Shown piece by piece: positions 9,803 through 19,493 of a stretch of DNA of 35,106 bases; position 1 is the first letter of the stretch; each line of letters opens with the position of its first letter. The DNA is from an uncultured Verrucomicrobiota bacterium. GTDB lineage: Bacteria; Verrucomicrobiota; Kiritimatiellia; CAIQIC01; Lenti-01. Made by a program: the position numbers and the translations under genes. The notes beneath the pieces were generated by a model. It was given only the letters and a program-made list of their open reading frames with translations, made no database searches and was not told the origin of the DNA. Where the stretch lies: NCBI GenBank assembly GCA_937872095.1, contig CALMNW010000102.1, positions 1 through 35,106 on the forward strand. The letters are read 5' to 3'.

Positions 9803-10963
9803 ATGGCCAAAGAACTGGCATTTGTCTTGATCAACCCCTATACCGTTTCCAAATCGCGCACGGGCGGCGTCATCGCCCGCTACATCAGCCGGACCGGCCT
9901 GGATCTAGTGGCCGCGCGGATGTTCGCGCCGTCGCCCGAGCTGGCGCGCGCCTATGCGCAACTGATCCGCACCGATTCGGACGTGGATCCGGTGATCCGG
10001 CCGATCCTCGCGGACTACGTGGAGCGGGAGTTCGGGCCCGACGCGGCCACGGGCCGCAGCCGCCGCGTCATGATGCTGTTGTTCGAAGGCGAAAACGCCA
10101 TCCAGATCGTGAAGGACGTCACCGGGCCGATCCGTCCGACCAACAGCGGCGAGAGCGTCCGCGACACCTTCGGCGACTACATCTTGGACGCGGCCGGGGC
10201 GGTGCACTACCTCGAACCGGCGGTGTTCATCGGACCGACCGCGCACGCCACGGGCGAGGCCCTCAAGCTGTGGGCCAAATACAGCGCGGAATGCGGCGGC
10301 ATCGTCGACACGGCCGGCGACGTGGCGCAAGGCGCGACGCTGGAAGAGGCGCTCGTCATCCTGAAGCCCGACAATTTCCGTTTCGCCAGCGCGCGGCCCG
10401 GACTGATCATCGACATCTTTTCCCGCTCGGGCCTGCGGATCGTCGGCGCGAAAGTGCACCGCATGACCGTCGCCGAGGCCGAGGAGTTCTACGGCCCGGT
10501 CCGCGACGTCCTCCGCGAGAAGCTGAAAGGCAAGGTCGCCGAGCGCGCGGCCAAGGCGGTCGCGGCGGAACTCGGCATGGAGATCTCGGAAGCGATCAAG
10601 GGGCAGCTCGGTGAAATCATCGGCCCGACCTACGGCGACAACCAGTTCTACCAGATCGTCCAGTTCATGACGGGGCGCTGGGGCGAGGGGCTGGTGGACG
10701 AGGAAAAGGCCAAGCCGGGGAATTCGCGCTGCCTCCTGCTGGTGTATGCCGGTCCCAACGCGATCTCCCGCATCCGCAGCATTCTCGGGCCGACCGATCC
10801 TAGCAAGGCCTTGCCGGGCTCCGTCCGCCGCGAATTCGGCCAGGACATCATGGTCAACGCGGCGCACGCGTCCGACTCCGTCGAGAACGCCAAGCGCGAG
10901 ATGGGCATCACCAAGGTCGGCGAAGACACCATTCGCACCTGGGTGGAAGCCTACTATCCCTGA
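9803..10963 (+). CDS. Tandem nucleoside-diphosphate-kinase-like protein
   Basis: Two NDK domains in one chain of 386 residues; ordinary Ndk has about 140-150. The family transfers the gamma phosphate between nucleoside triphosphates and diphosphates through a phospho-histidine. The second domain (about 183-368) looks active: ILKPD (186-190), LRIVGAKVHRMT, the GPTDPSKALPGSVRREF loop, and NAAHASDS with the catalytic His at 355. It carries an extra segment of about 50 residues (231-282). The first domain (about 5-160) keeps the fold (VLINPY, LFEGENAI, GPIRPTNSGESVRDTFGD) and a His at 135. However, the KPD lysine is replaced by Asn 11 and the GSD after the His is YLEP, so it may be a regulatory or degenerate copy. 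AAGGAG 8 nt upstream supports the ATG. Confidence 0.82.
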   Translation: MAKELAFVLINPYTVSKSRTGGVIARYISRTGLDLVAARMFAPSPELARAYAQLIRTDSDVDPVIRPILADYVEREFGPDAATGRSRRVMMLLFEGENAIQIVKDVTGPIRPTNSGESVRDTFGDYILDAAGAVHYLEPAVFIGPTAHATGEALKLWAKYSAECGGIVDTAGDVAQGATLEEALVILKPDNFRFASARPGLIIDIFSRSGLRIVGAKVHRMTVAEAEEFYGPVRDVLREKLKGKVAERAAKAVAAELGMEISEAIKGQLGEIIGPTYGDNQFYQIVQFMTGRWGEGLVDEEKAKPGNSRCLLLVYAGPNAISRIRSILGPTDPSKALPGSVRREFGQDIMVNAAHASDSVENAKREMGITKVGEDTIRTWVEAYYP

Positions 10964-11011
10964 TCCAAACGAAAACGACCAACCCCCCGCATACAACTAC
11001 AGGAGGCTGAC

Positions 11012-12211
11012 ATGTTTTATTCCGGAATCGAACCCGCTCCCGCCGATCCCATCCTGGGCCTGACGGAGGCCTTCCGCCAAGATCCCCGTCCGGAGAAAGT
11101 GAATCTGGGCGTGGGCGTGTTCGTCGACGACAAGGGCACCACGCCGGTGTTGGAATGCGTCCGCCGCGCGGAACGCCTGCTGTGGGAAACGGAAAAGAGC
11201 AAGGGCTACACGCCGATTTCCGGCCCCGCCGAATACGGCGCCGCGGTGGCGCATCTCGTGTTCGGCAAGGATTTCCACGGCATCGCGGCGAACAGCGTGG
11301 CCGCGGCGCAGACGCCCGGCGGCACGGGGGCCCTGCGGATCGGCGGGGAACTGCTCAAGGCGTTTCGTCCGGGCGGAACGATCTGGATGCCGAATCCGAC
11401 GTGGGGCAACCACCCGGGCATTTTCGCCGCGGCCGGCCTCGCGTCCCGATCTTATCCCTATTACGACGCCGCCACCCGGCAGGTGGACGTGGAGGCCATG
11501 TGCGCCGCGCTGGAGAAGGTTCCCGCCGGCGACGTCGTGCTGCTGCACGTCTGCTGCCACAATCCCGCCGGAGCCGACCTCGACGCCGCGGGCTGGGCGC
11601 GGGTGGGGGACGTCGCCGCGAAGGCCGGCTGGCTGCCGTTCTTCGATTTCGCCTATCAGGGATTCGGCGTCGGCCTCGAAGAAGACCGCGCCGGATTGCT
11701 GGCGGTGATGCAAAAGGCGCCCGAAGCCCTCGTCGCCTCTTCGTTCTCCAAGAACATGGGGCTTTACGGCGAGCGCGTCGGATCGCTCCTGCTGGTGGCC
11801 GAAAGCGCCCGGGACGCCCAGGCCGGTCTGTCGCAGGTGAAGCGCCTCGTGCGCGTGCTCTATTCCAATCCGCCCAAGCACGGCGCGGCCTTGGCGCGCA
11901 TGGTGCTGGACGACGCCGAACTCCGCAAGCTGTGGGTGCAGGAAGTCGAAGCCATGCGCTTGCGCATCGCCGGCAACCGCGAGCGGCTGGTCGACGGCCT
12001 GGCCCGGCGCGAAACCGGAATGGATTTCTCGTTCATCGCCCGCCAGAAGGGCATGTTCTCCTTCAGCGGGTTGAGCGACGCCCAAGTCGATTTCCTGCGC
12101 GAGCAAAAGGCGATCTACATGGTCAAGGGCGGGCGCATGAACGTGGCCGGCCTCCTGTCCGAGCGCCTCGACTACGTCTGCGACGCCATCGCCGAAAGCC
12201 TGAAGATCTAG
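11012..12211 (+). CDS. Aspartate/aromatic aminotransferase (class I)
   Basis: PLP-dependent transaminase of the AspC/TyrB group, 399 residues, interconverting aspartate or aromatic amino acids with their oxo acids. Active-site residues can be placed: Trp 131 in NPTWGNH, Asn 184 in CCHNPAGADL, Asp 212 and Tyr 215 in FFDFAYQGF, Lys 247 (Schiff base) in SSFSKNMGLYGERVG, and the substrate Arg in KGGRMNVAGL near the C-terminus. The start has AGGAGG 6 nt upstream. It lies 48 nt after the tandem NDK gene on the same strand. It would supply the aspartate used by the upstream lysC/hom genes; whether it prefers aspartate or aromatic substrates cannot be told from sequence alone. No symbol is given for that reason. 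Confidence 0.92.
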   Translation: MFYSGIEPAPADPILGLTEAFRQDPRPEKVNLGVGVFVDDKGTTPVLECVRRAERLLWETEKSKGYTPISGPAEYGAAVAHLVFGKDFHGIAANSVAAAQTPGGTGALRIGGELLKAFRPGGTIWMPNPTWGNHPGIFAAAGLASRSYPYYDAATRQVDVEAMCAALEKVPAGDVVLLHVCCHNPAGADLDAAGWARVGDVAAKAGWLPFFDFAYQGFGVGLEEDRAGLLAVMQKAPEALVASSFSKNMGLYGERVGSLLLVAESARDAQAGLSQVKRLVRVLYSNPPKHGAALARMVLDDAELRKLWVQEVEAMRLRIAGNRERLVDGLARRETGMDFSFIARQKGMFSFSGLSDAQVDFLREQKAIYMVKGGRMNVAGLLSERLDYVCDAIAESLKI

Positions 12212-12217
12212 GCCGCG

Positions 12218-12239
12218 CCGCCCCCGCACCGGGGGGCGG
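12218..12239 (+). terminator. Probable terminator after the aminotransferase
   Basis: An 8-bp GC stem (CCGCCCCC / GGGGGCGG) with a 6-nt loop starts 6 nt after the aminotransferase stop. It is followed by TTTCCTC, a short U-poor tail, so termination is plausible but may be partial. Confidence 0.5.
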
Positions 12240-12247
12240 TTTCCTCG

Positions 12248-12275
12248 GATTTCGGTCCCGGACGGGGCCGAAATC
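12248..12275. other. 12-bp stem-loop upstream of the beta-barrel gene promoter
   Basis: GATTTCGGTCCC and GGGGCCGAAATC pair over 12 bp (one G-T pair) with a 4-nt loop. It sits between the terminator-like hairpin of the aminotransferase and the promoter of the next gene. It could be a second terminator, although it is followed by a run of G rather than T, or a regulatory palindrome just upstream of the -35 box. Confidence 0.45.
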
Positions 12276-12280
12276 GGGGG

Positions 12281-12310
12281 TTGCGCGGGGCGGGGGGAAG
12301 AAGGTATGAT
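12281..12310 (+). promoter_or_regulatory. Candidate promoter for the beta-barrel protein
   Basis: TTGCGC at 12281-12286 and TATGAT at 12305-12310, spacer 18 bp. TATGAT is the best -10 element in this part of the window. The start would be near 12317, leaving a leader of about 48 nt with a good Shine-Dalgarno sequence before the ATG at 12365. Confidence 0.6.
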
Positions 12311-12364
12311 CCGCTGAAATCATAAACCACGGTGCGGGCCGCGCCGTCGAACGAAGGAGAGGCG

Positions 12365-13162
12365 ATGATGAATCTGCGTAAGGGATTGTGGGCCGCGATG
12401 GCATTGATCGTGCTGGCGGGTGCGGCGTCGGCGGAGCCGATGCGCACGGTGTTCACCAAGGAAAACAAGTTCCCCGGCGCCCTGAAGCCGGAGCTTTCGC
12501 TTGCGGGCGGGGCTTCTTCCTTCGATGCGGAGCAGGCGGACGGAGACATCGACACCTATTTCGTCACCCCGAGCGCGCGCTTCGGCCTGACGGACCGCTT
12601 GACGCTCGTGGCGGCGGTTCCCTACGTCGGCTACTCGGAAGGCGACATGGACAACAGCGGCCTGGGCGACGTCGAGCTCGGCACGGAATTCCTCTTCTAC
12701 GAGGACATCTTCGAATATGCGTGGATCATTCCCCACGCGACGGCCATTCTCCCGACGGGCGATGAAGACGAGAATCTCGGCGCCGGCGAATTCCAGCCGC
12801 GTTTCGGCATTTCCGTCGGCACGACCACCTACGACGTGCTGCATTGGGCGGCGGACGTCAGCTACACGATCGACGGCACCGCGGCGGAAGCCGACGCCTT
12901 CGACGCGGACGACGACGCCCGGGACGACCTGCTGACCGGCGCGCTGTCGCTGATGTGGGATCTGGACGAGCGGGCGAGCATCCTGGGCGAAGTGCAGGTG
13001 CGCGACGACCCCGTGGACGAAGAAGACGACTACGCGCTGCGCGCCCATTTGGGCTTGGTCTACAAGGTCAACAAGCACCTGAGCGTGATGGCCTACGGCG
13101 GCGGCTCCTCCGGATTGGAAGAAGACTACTACGGCATGGGCCGGGCGGTGGTTTCGTTCTAA
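12365..13162 (+). CDS. Secreted protein, probable outer-membrane beta-barrel
   Basis: A 265-residue exported protein. The ATG at 12365 is preferred because GAAGGAG lies 6 nt upstream and a signal peptide follows directly (basic MMNLRK, hydrophobic core, cleavage after GAASA at about residue 23). The mature part alternates polar and hydrophobic residues in the manner of beta strands, with motifs such as SARFGLTDRLTLVAAVPYV, GLGDVELGTEFLFY and RFGISVGTTTYD. It ends in Phe (RAVVSF), the usual C-terminal signature for outer-membrane barrels. The pattern resembles the MetA-pathway/phenol-degradation porin-like family (PF13557), but I cannot confirm this. It is very acidic (many Asp/Glu). It stands alone between a promoter at 12281 and the malic enzyme gene. 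Confidence 0.7.
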   Translation: MMNLRKGLWAAMALIVLAGAASAEPMRTVFTKENKFPGALKPELSLAGGASSFDAEQADGDIDTYFVTPSARFGLTDRLTLVAAVPYVGYSEGDMDNSGLGDVELGTEFLFYEDIFEYAWIIPHATAILPTGDEDENLGAGEFQPRFGISVGTTTYDVLHWAADVSYTIDGTAAEADAFDADDDARDDLLTGALSLMWDLDERASILGEVQVRDDPVDEEDDYALRAHLGLVYKVNKHLSVMAYGGGSSGLEEDYYGMGRAVVSF

Positions 13163-13256
13163 TTCCGCCGGCCGAGAAGGCCTGCGCCAGAACCGGTTTT
13201 GGAAACAAAGCCGGTTCTTTTCACATCCGGGGACGGGCGGGGAAAGGCATGCGAAC

Positions 13257-14702
13257 ATGAACATTCGGTTGGACGACATCGGCTCCCATTTCCCGCCGCA
13301 GTGGGACGGCGGCCGGGTCGCGCGCGCCAAAACGGTCTTTTTCAAGGCGCTGGCGCTGGAGGCGCACCGGTTCTACGGCGGCAAGATCCAGGTGCTGCCG
13401 CGGGCGTCGCTGCCGGGATTCCAATGGTTCAACGCATGGTACACGCCGGGCGTGTCGGCGGTCTCCACGGGCATCCGCGACAATCCCGACGAATCCTTCG
13501 AACTGTCGTGGCGCGGCAACGTGGTGGCGGTGGTGAGCGATTCCACGCGCGTGCTGGGCGACGGCGACGTGACGCCGCCCGGGGGTCTCGGCGTGATGGA
13601 GGGCAAGGCGTTCCTGATGAAGGTGCTCGGCGGCGTGGATGCCGTGCCGATCTGCATGGACAGCCGCAACGCCGCCGGCCGGCACGACCCGGACGTCCTG
13701 ATCGATTTCGTCCGCCGCCTGGCGCCGTCGTTCGGCGCGATAAACCTCGAGGACATCAGCCAGCCCAATTGCTTCCGGGTGCTGGACGAACTGCGGGAAA
13801 GCTGCGACGTGCCGGTGTGGCACGACGACGCGCAGGGGACGGGCTGCGTCACGCTGGCGGGGCTGATCAACGCGCTGAAGGTCGCCGGCAAGGAGCTGGC
13901 GAAATGCCGCATCGTGTTTTTCGGCGCCGGCGCGTCGAACACGACGATCGCGCGCCTGATCCTGCAGGCCGGGGCCGACCCGGCGCGGGTCGCGATGTTC
14001 GACTCGCGCGGCGGGCTGCACGCCGGCCGCGCGGACATCGCGGCGGACCCGCGCTTCTACCGCAAGTGGGAAATCTGCCAGGCGACCAATCCCGGCCGGC
14101 GGACCGACGTGGCCGAAGCGCTGGTCGGCGCGGACGTGCTGATCTCGCTGTCCAAGCCGGGGCCGGACGTGATCCGTCCCGAATGGGTGGGCGCCATGGC
14201 GAAAAACGCCATCGTGTTCGCCTGCGCGAACCCGGTGCCGGAGATCTATCCGCACGCGGCGAAAGCGGCGGGGGCGTTGGTGGTGGCGACGGGCCGCGGC
14301 GATTTTCCGAACCAGGTCAACAATTCGCTGGGGTTCCCCGGCATCCTCAAGGGGGCGCTGCTGGTGCGCGCCAAGAAGATCACCGATGCGATGGCTATCG
14401 CAGCCGCAAAGACGATCGCGGGATACGCCGAACGCCAGGGGCTTTCGCCGGACCACGTCATGCCGCTGATGACGGATCAGGACGTGTTCGCCGAGACGGC
14501 GGCGGCGGTGGCGCGGCAGGCGGCGGAGGACGGCGTGGCGCGCCGGGCGCTGTCGCCGGAGCAGGTGCTGGAGAGGGCGCGGAAGGACATCGCCGAAGCG
14601 CATCGGGCGTTGGAATTGCTGACGACGTCGGGATTGATTCCGCCGCCGCCGGAAGAGATGATCCGCCGCTGCCTGGACGCGGCGATCGCCGCGGTCGGCT
14701 GA
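13257..14702 (+). CDS. Malic enzyme (oxaloacetate-decarboxylating malate dehydrogenase)
   Basis: Oxidative decarboxylation of malate to pyruvate with NAD(P). It has 481 residues, somewhat longer than the short bacterial type. The family motifs are the substrate/metal site INLEDISQPNCF and VWHDDAQGTGCVTLAG, the Rossmann fold VFFGAGASNTTIARL, and the C-terminal ATGRGDFPNQVNNSLGFPGI. An N-terminal segment before the Tyr-containing PGVSAVSTGI motif corresponds to the malic N-terminal domain. Cofactor preference cannot be read. The gene is convergent with the NfeD gene, with only 16 nt between the two stop codons. Pyruvate from this enzyme is the substrate of the citramalate synthase encoded upstream, although the two are not in one operon. 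Confidence 0.88.
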   Translation: MNIRLDDIGSHFPPQWDGGRVARAKTVFFKALALEAHRFYGGKIQVLPRASLPGFQWFNAWYTPGVSAVSTGIRDNPDESFELSWRGNVVAVVSDSTRVLGDGDVTPPGGLGVMEGKAFLMKVLGGVDAVPICMDSRNAAGRHDPDVLIDFVRRLAPSFGAINLEDISQPNCFRVLDELRESCDVPVWHDDAQGTGCVTLAGLINALKVAGKELAKCRIVFFGAGASNTTIARLILQAGADPARVAMFDSRGGLHAGRADIAADPRFYRKWEICQATNPGRRTDVAEALVGADVLISLSKPGPDVIRPEWVGAMAKNAIVFACANPVPEIYPHAAKAAGALVVATGRGDFPNQVNNSLGFPGILKGALLVRAKKITDAMAIAAAKTIAGYAERQGLSPDHVMPLMTDQDVFAETAAAVARQAAEDGVARRALSPEQVLERARKDIAEAHRALELLTTSGLIPPPPEEMIRRCLDAAIAAVG

Positions 14703-14718
14703 TCCGCGCTGGGGGCCG

Positions 14719-16122
14719 TCAAGCCTTCTGGACGACGATGCGGTTGCCGTGGGCTTCGACGATCCGGACGGGGGTCCCGGCGTCGATGAATTCGCCGGAA
14801 GTGACGACGTCGAGGCGTTCGTCGCCGAACCGGGCGGCGCCGGCGGGATGCAACGGGTTGAGGGTGACGCCGACTTGGCCGATCCGCCCCGTGGTATCGG
14901 GCGAGGCGGTATAGCCTTCGGCGGCGGCGGTGGCGGTGGACAGGGCCAGCCGCCCGAACAGGCGGCTGCGGGGCAGGAAACGGCCGAGGATCAAGGCGCC
15001 GGCGCCGATGCCGACGAGGGCGATGCCGGTTTTGAAGATCGGCAGCTGGAGATCGGCCCAGGCGGGCAGCCCGAATCCGCTGCCGGGCACGATGCGCACC
15101 ATGGCGCCGACGAGCGATACCAGCACGAGCGCGATGCCGAAGATCCCCGCGAAGCCGAACCCGGGGATCAGGAAGATTTCCACGAGGATCAAGACGATGC
15201 CGACGGCGAAAATCAGGAGGTCTTCCATGCCGGCCAGCCCGGCGATGTGGTGGCCCCAGAAAAAGAGGGCGAGGCAGGCGGCGCCGAGAATGCCGGGCAG
15301 GCCGAAGCCGGGGGTCTTGATCTCGATGTAGATGCCGAGGAAGCCGATGATCATGAGAATGGGCGCGGCGGCGGCGATCAGGCGCGCGATCTTCTCGGTG
15401 GCGGTGATCTGCATTTCGACGACGGGATGCCGGGCCAGCGAGAGCTGCTCCAGCACGGCCGGAAGATCCGCGGCGGTTCCGGCGGACAGCAGGGGCTTGC
15501 CGTCCTTGCCCGGACGAGCCGCTTCCGCGGCGGTCAGGGTGAGGAGGCGTCCGGCCGGGCTGATGATTTCGTCGCCGATCCGGTACTCCAATTCGCGGCG
15601 GACCATTTTCTCGGCGAGTTCCGGATCGTGGCCGGCGCGCTGCGCGGCGGCGCGGACCAGGGCGGCGACCGCGGAGACGGCTTTTTCCTCGAGACCTTCG
15701 GACATTTCCTGCACGTTGCCGAGGGGCGACATCAGGATGGGCAGGGCGTCGCCGATGACGGCGCCGGGGGCCATGTAGATGCCTTTCGTGGCCAGCGCGA
15801 TGATGGCGCCGGCGGAGAAGGCCTGCTTTTCGACGAAGGTATAGACGGGGAGCTTGGCGGCCTGGATGGAGGCGACGATGTCGCTGGCGGCGGCCAGGGT
15901 GCCGCCGGGGGTATCCATGACGAGGACGACGGCCGCGGCGTTTGCTTGTTCCGCTTCGGCGAGGCCGCGCCGGATGACGTAGAGCAGGGCGCCTTCGATC
16001 TGGCCGCGGATGGGCACGACGTAGACGGGCGCGTCCGGCGCGAACACGGTCGGTTCCGAGGCGGCGCGCAACGGCGCCGCCGAAACGAAAAGCGCGGCCA
16101 ACAGCGGAAGAAGGACTTTCAT
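14719..16122 (-). CDS. NfeD family membrane serine protease (ClpP-class)
   Basis: A 467-residue protein of the long NfeD type: N-terminal signal peptide (1-20), an extracytoplasmic ClpP/1510-N-type serine protease domain (about 30-235), four to five membrane helices (about 250-385), and a C-terminal OB-fold NfeD domain (about 405-467; TGRIGQVGVTLNPLHPAG). The likely catalytic dyad is Ser 103 (KQAFSAGAIIAL) and Lys 147, spaced about as in the Pyrococcus 1510 protease (S97/K138). MDTPGGTL at 69-76 is the typical oxyanion-region motif. Such proteases act in membrane quality control and usually pair with a stomatin/SPFH protein (YqfA, p1510-C). No SPFH gene is visible here. Promoter boxes at 16129-16157 place the transcription start at or next to the ATG. 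Confidence 0.9.
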   Translation of the reverse strand: MKVLLPLLAALFVSAAPLRAASEPTVFAPDAPVYVVPIRGQIEGALLYVIRRGLAEAEQANAAAVVLVMDTPGGTLAAASDIVASIQAAKLPVYTFVEKQAFSAGAIIALATKGIYMAPGAVIGDALPILMSPLGNVQEMSEGLEEKAVSAVAALVRAAAQRAGHDPELAEKMVRRELEYRIGDEIISPAGRLLTLTAAEAARPGKDGKPLLSAGTAADLPAVLEQLSLARHPVVEMQITATEKIARLIAAAAPILMIIGFLGIYIEIKTPGFGLPGILGAACLALFFWGHHIAGLAGMEDLLIFAVGIVLILVEIFLIPGFGFAGIFGIALVLVSLVGAMVRIVPGSGFGLPAWADLQLPIFKTGIALVGIGAGALILGRFLPRSRLFGRLALSTATAAAEGYTASPDTTGRIGQVGVTLNPLHPAGAARFGDERLDVVTSGEFIDAGTPVRIVEAHGNRIVVQKA

Positions 16123-16128
16123 GCGGGA

Positions 16129-16157
16129 AGCTTAGGACTGGAGGAGAAGGGATTCAA
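16129..16157 (-). promoter_or_regulatory. Candidate promoter for the NfeD gene, leaderless
   Basis: On the minus strand TTGAAT (16157-16152) and TAAGCT (16134-16129) are 17 bp apart. Six bases separate the -10 box from the ATG at 16122, so the transcript would begin at the start codon. The -35 box lies at the edge of the TCCAA heptamer repeat. Confidence 0.5.
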
Positions 16158-16225
16158 TATCCAATATCCAACATCCAATTTCCAACAAGTTGATCGGTTG
16201 GATATTGGTTATTGGAGATTGGACA
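16155..16225. repeat. Inverted array of TCCAANN heptamers
   Basis: Four consecutive 7-bp units on the left (TCCAATA, TCCAACA, TCCAATT, TCCAACA; 16160-16187) face four complementary-type units on the right (TTGGATA, TTGGTTA, TTGGAGA, TTGGACA; 16198-16225) across 10 bases. The whole can fold into an imperfect long hairpin. It is much more AT-rich than the flanking genes. It lies between the stop of the TrpR-like gene and the start of the NfeD gene. Confidence 0.85.
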
Positions 16226-16237
16226 TCGAGTCTGCTC

Positions 16238-16527
16238 CTACCCGTTGTTGGCTTCGCGGCCGCGTTCGAGCCGGTCCATCAGGCGGGCGGACGCGCAATT
16301 CTTGTCGTGCAGGAGGCGGGCGCCGCGGGTGACGTTGCAGAGGGAGCCGCCGATGCGGCGGGCCACCTCGCGCTGGGGAATGCCGTCGCGCAGGAGGCGG
16401 AGGATGGTCCAGCGCTTCAGGAGGGCGGCGTATTCGGAGCGGGTCAGGAGATCGGCGAGGACGCGGCGCATTTCGGCGGGGTCTTCGACGGCGCAAAGGG
16501 CCTGGAGGATCTGGGCTTCGTGCGATT

Positions 16528-16531
<4 letters not shown>
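16238..16531 (-). CDS. TrpR/YerC-like helix-turn-helix regulator
   Basis: A 97-residue all-helical DNA-binding protein of the Trp repressor/YerC superfamily. The sequence follows the family plan: LADLLTRSEYAALLKRWTILRLLRDGIPQREVARRIG, then the recognition helix region SLCNVTRGARLL, which resembles the ATITRGSN of E. coli TrpR. The tryptophan-binding arginines cannot be assigned safely, so the ligand is unknown. The start codon overlaps the stop of the MsbA-like gene (ATGA at 16531-16528), so its translation is very probably coupled to the transporter. No trp genes are nearby. It may regulate its own trxB-msbA operon or unrelated targets. Confidence 0.8.
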
Positions 16532-18353
<1,822 letters not shown>

Positions 18354-18357
<4 letters not shown>

Positions 18358-19280
18358 GCGCCGAGGGCTTCCAGGTAGTGCATGGCCTCGATGGCGGCGC
18401 GGCAGCCCGCGCCGGCGGCGGTCACGGCCTGCCGGTAGCGGGAGTCGGCGACGTCGCCGGCGATGAAAACGCCGGGCAGGGAGGTCAGGACGCCGTCGGC
18501 GCGCAGATAACCGTTTTCGTCGGTTTCCAGCACCCCGGCAAAAGGTTTGGAGGCGGGCACGAGGCCGATGGCGACAAACAGCGCGCCGACCTCGAGGACG
18601 CTCTCCTCGTTCGTCTTCGTATCGCGTAGCTTCAGGGCGGTGAGCTTGCCCTGGGCGGGATCGACGAGCGCGGAGACGACGGCGTTCCAGCGCACCTCGA
18701 TCTTCGGATTTTCGAGAACGCGCTGCGCCATGATCTTGGACGCGCGGAACGCGTCGCGCCGGTGGATGACGGTGACCTTGGAGGCGAAGCGGGTCAGGAA
18801 CAGGGCCTCTTCCATGGCGGTGTCGCCGCCGCCGACGACGGCGATGTGCTGGCCGCGGTGGAAGGCGCCGTCGCAGGTGGCGCAGTAGGAGATGCCGTGG
18901 CCGGAAAGTTCCTTTTCGCCGGGGAGGCCGAGGTGGCGATGCCCGGCGCCGGTGGCGATGATGACCGCGTCGGCCTTCACGACGGACCCGTCCCCGAGGT
19001 GCAGTTCGGCGCCGCCGCCGGACAGGGGCACGAGCCGGTCGACGTTGTCGCCTTGGAACCGCGCGCCGAATTTTTCCGCCTGGCGGCGCAACAGGTCGAT
19101 GAAATCGAACCCGGCGATACCGTCGGGAAAGCCGGGGATGTTCTCGATGAGGGGGGTGGTGACGAGGGGCCCGCCGGGAGCGGGGCCGTCGAGGACGAGG
19201 GGCGCCAGACCCGCGCGTCCGGCGTAGATGGCGGCCGTCAGGCCGGCGGGGCCGGAGCCCAGAATGACCAAGCTTTTCAT
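18354..19280 (-). CDS. trxB: Thioredoxin reductase
   Basis: Low-molecular-weight NADPH:thioredoxin disulfide reductase, 308 residues, the standard length. FAD site GSGPAG (8-13), redox-active C133-A-T-C136 (SYCATCDGAFHRG), NADPH-binding motif VVGGGDTAMEEALFL, and the C-terminal FAD motif IAGDVADSRYRQAVTAAGAGC. All catalytic residues are intact. It is the first gene of the operon trxB-msbA-trpR-like and is preceded by promoter boxes that put the start of transcription at the ATG. No Shine-Dalgarno sequence is visible, in keeping with a leaderless message. Confidence 0.95.
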
Positions 19281-19287
19281 CGGGCGC

Positions 19288-19317
19288 AGAGTATCAACCG
19301 GCGGGGGATCGCGGCAA
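19288..19317 (-). promoter_or_regulatory. Candidate promoter for trxB, leaderless
   Basis: Minus strand TTGCCG (19317-19312) and TACTCT (19293-19288), spacer 18 bp. Seven bases separate the -10 box from the trxB ATG at 19280, so transcription would start at the initiation codon. Confidence 0.5.
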
Positions 19318-19445
19318 TTCCGAAATGGCGGGCGGCGGGGAATGGCGCGGCTTGAGGCGCGCGGAGGAGAATGGGGCGGTCTGAAGAAGGATTGCGTTGC
19401 CGGGCATGCGATTGCGCAATTCGCTCCGCATCGGCGGCTTTCCGC

Positions 19446-19474
19446 TTGCGTTTCGCCGCGGGCGCCGGTAGGTT
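19446..19474 (+). promoter_or_regulatory. Candidate umuDC promoter
   Basis: TTGCGT at 19446-19451 and TAGGTT at 19469-19474, spacer 17 bp. The same -10 sequence, spacer length and near-identical -35 box occur in front of the tRNA-Ser gene (22846-22874). The start would fall near 19481, inside the LexA-type box. Confidence 0.6.
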
Positions 19475-19475
19475 T

Positions 19476-19491
19476 CTGAACGATGGTTCAG
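19476..19491. promoter_or_regulatory. LexA-type SOS box in front of umuD
   Basis: A perfect palindrome CTGAAC-GATG-GTTCAG. It contains GAAC-N4-GTTC, the core of the LexA operator of Gram-positive and several other bacteria (CGAACNNNNGTTCG). It overlaps the predicted transcription start and ends 2 nt before the umuD ATG, where a bound repressor would block the promoter. lexA itself is not in this window, so the assignment rests on the motif and on the SOS genes behind it. Confidence 0.65.
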
Positions 19492-19493
19492 TT

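Noticed and set aside
19371..19493. Longer UmuD with 41 extra residues
   Set aside because: The extra part has no family similarity and would place the promoter and the LexA-type box inside the coding region.
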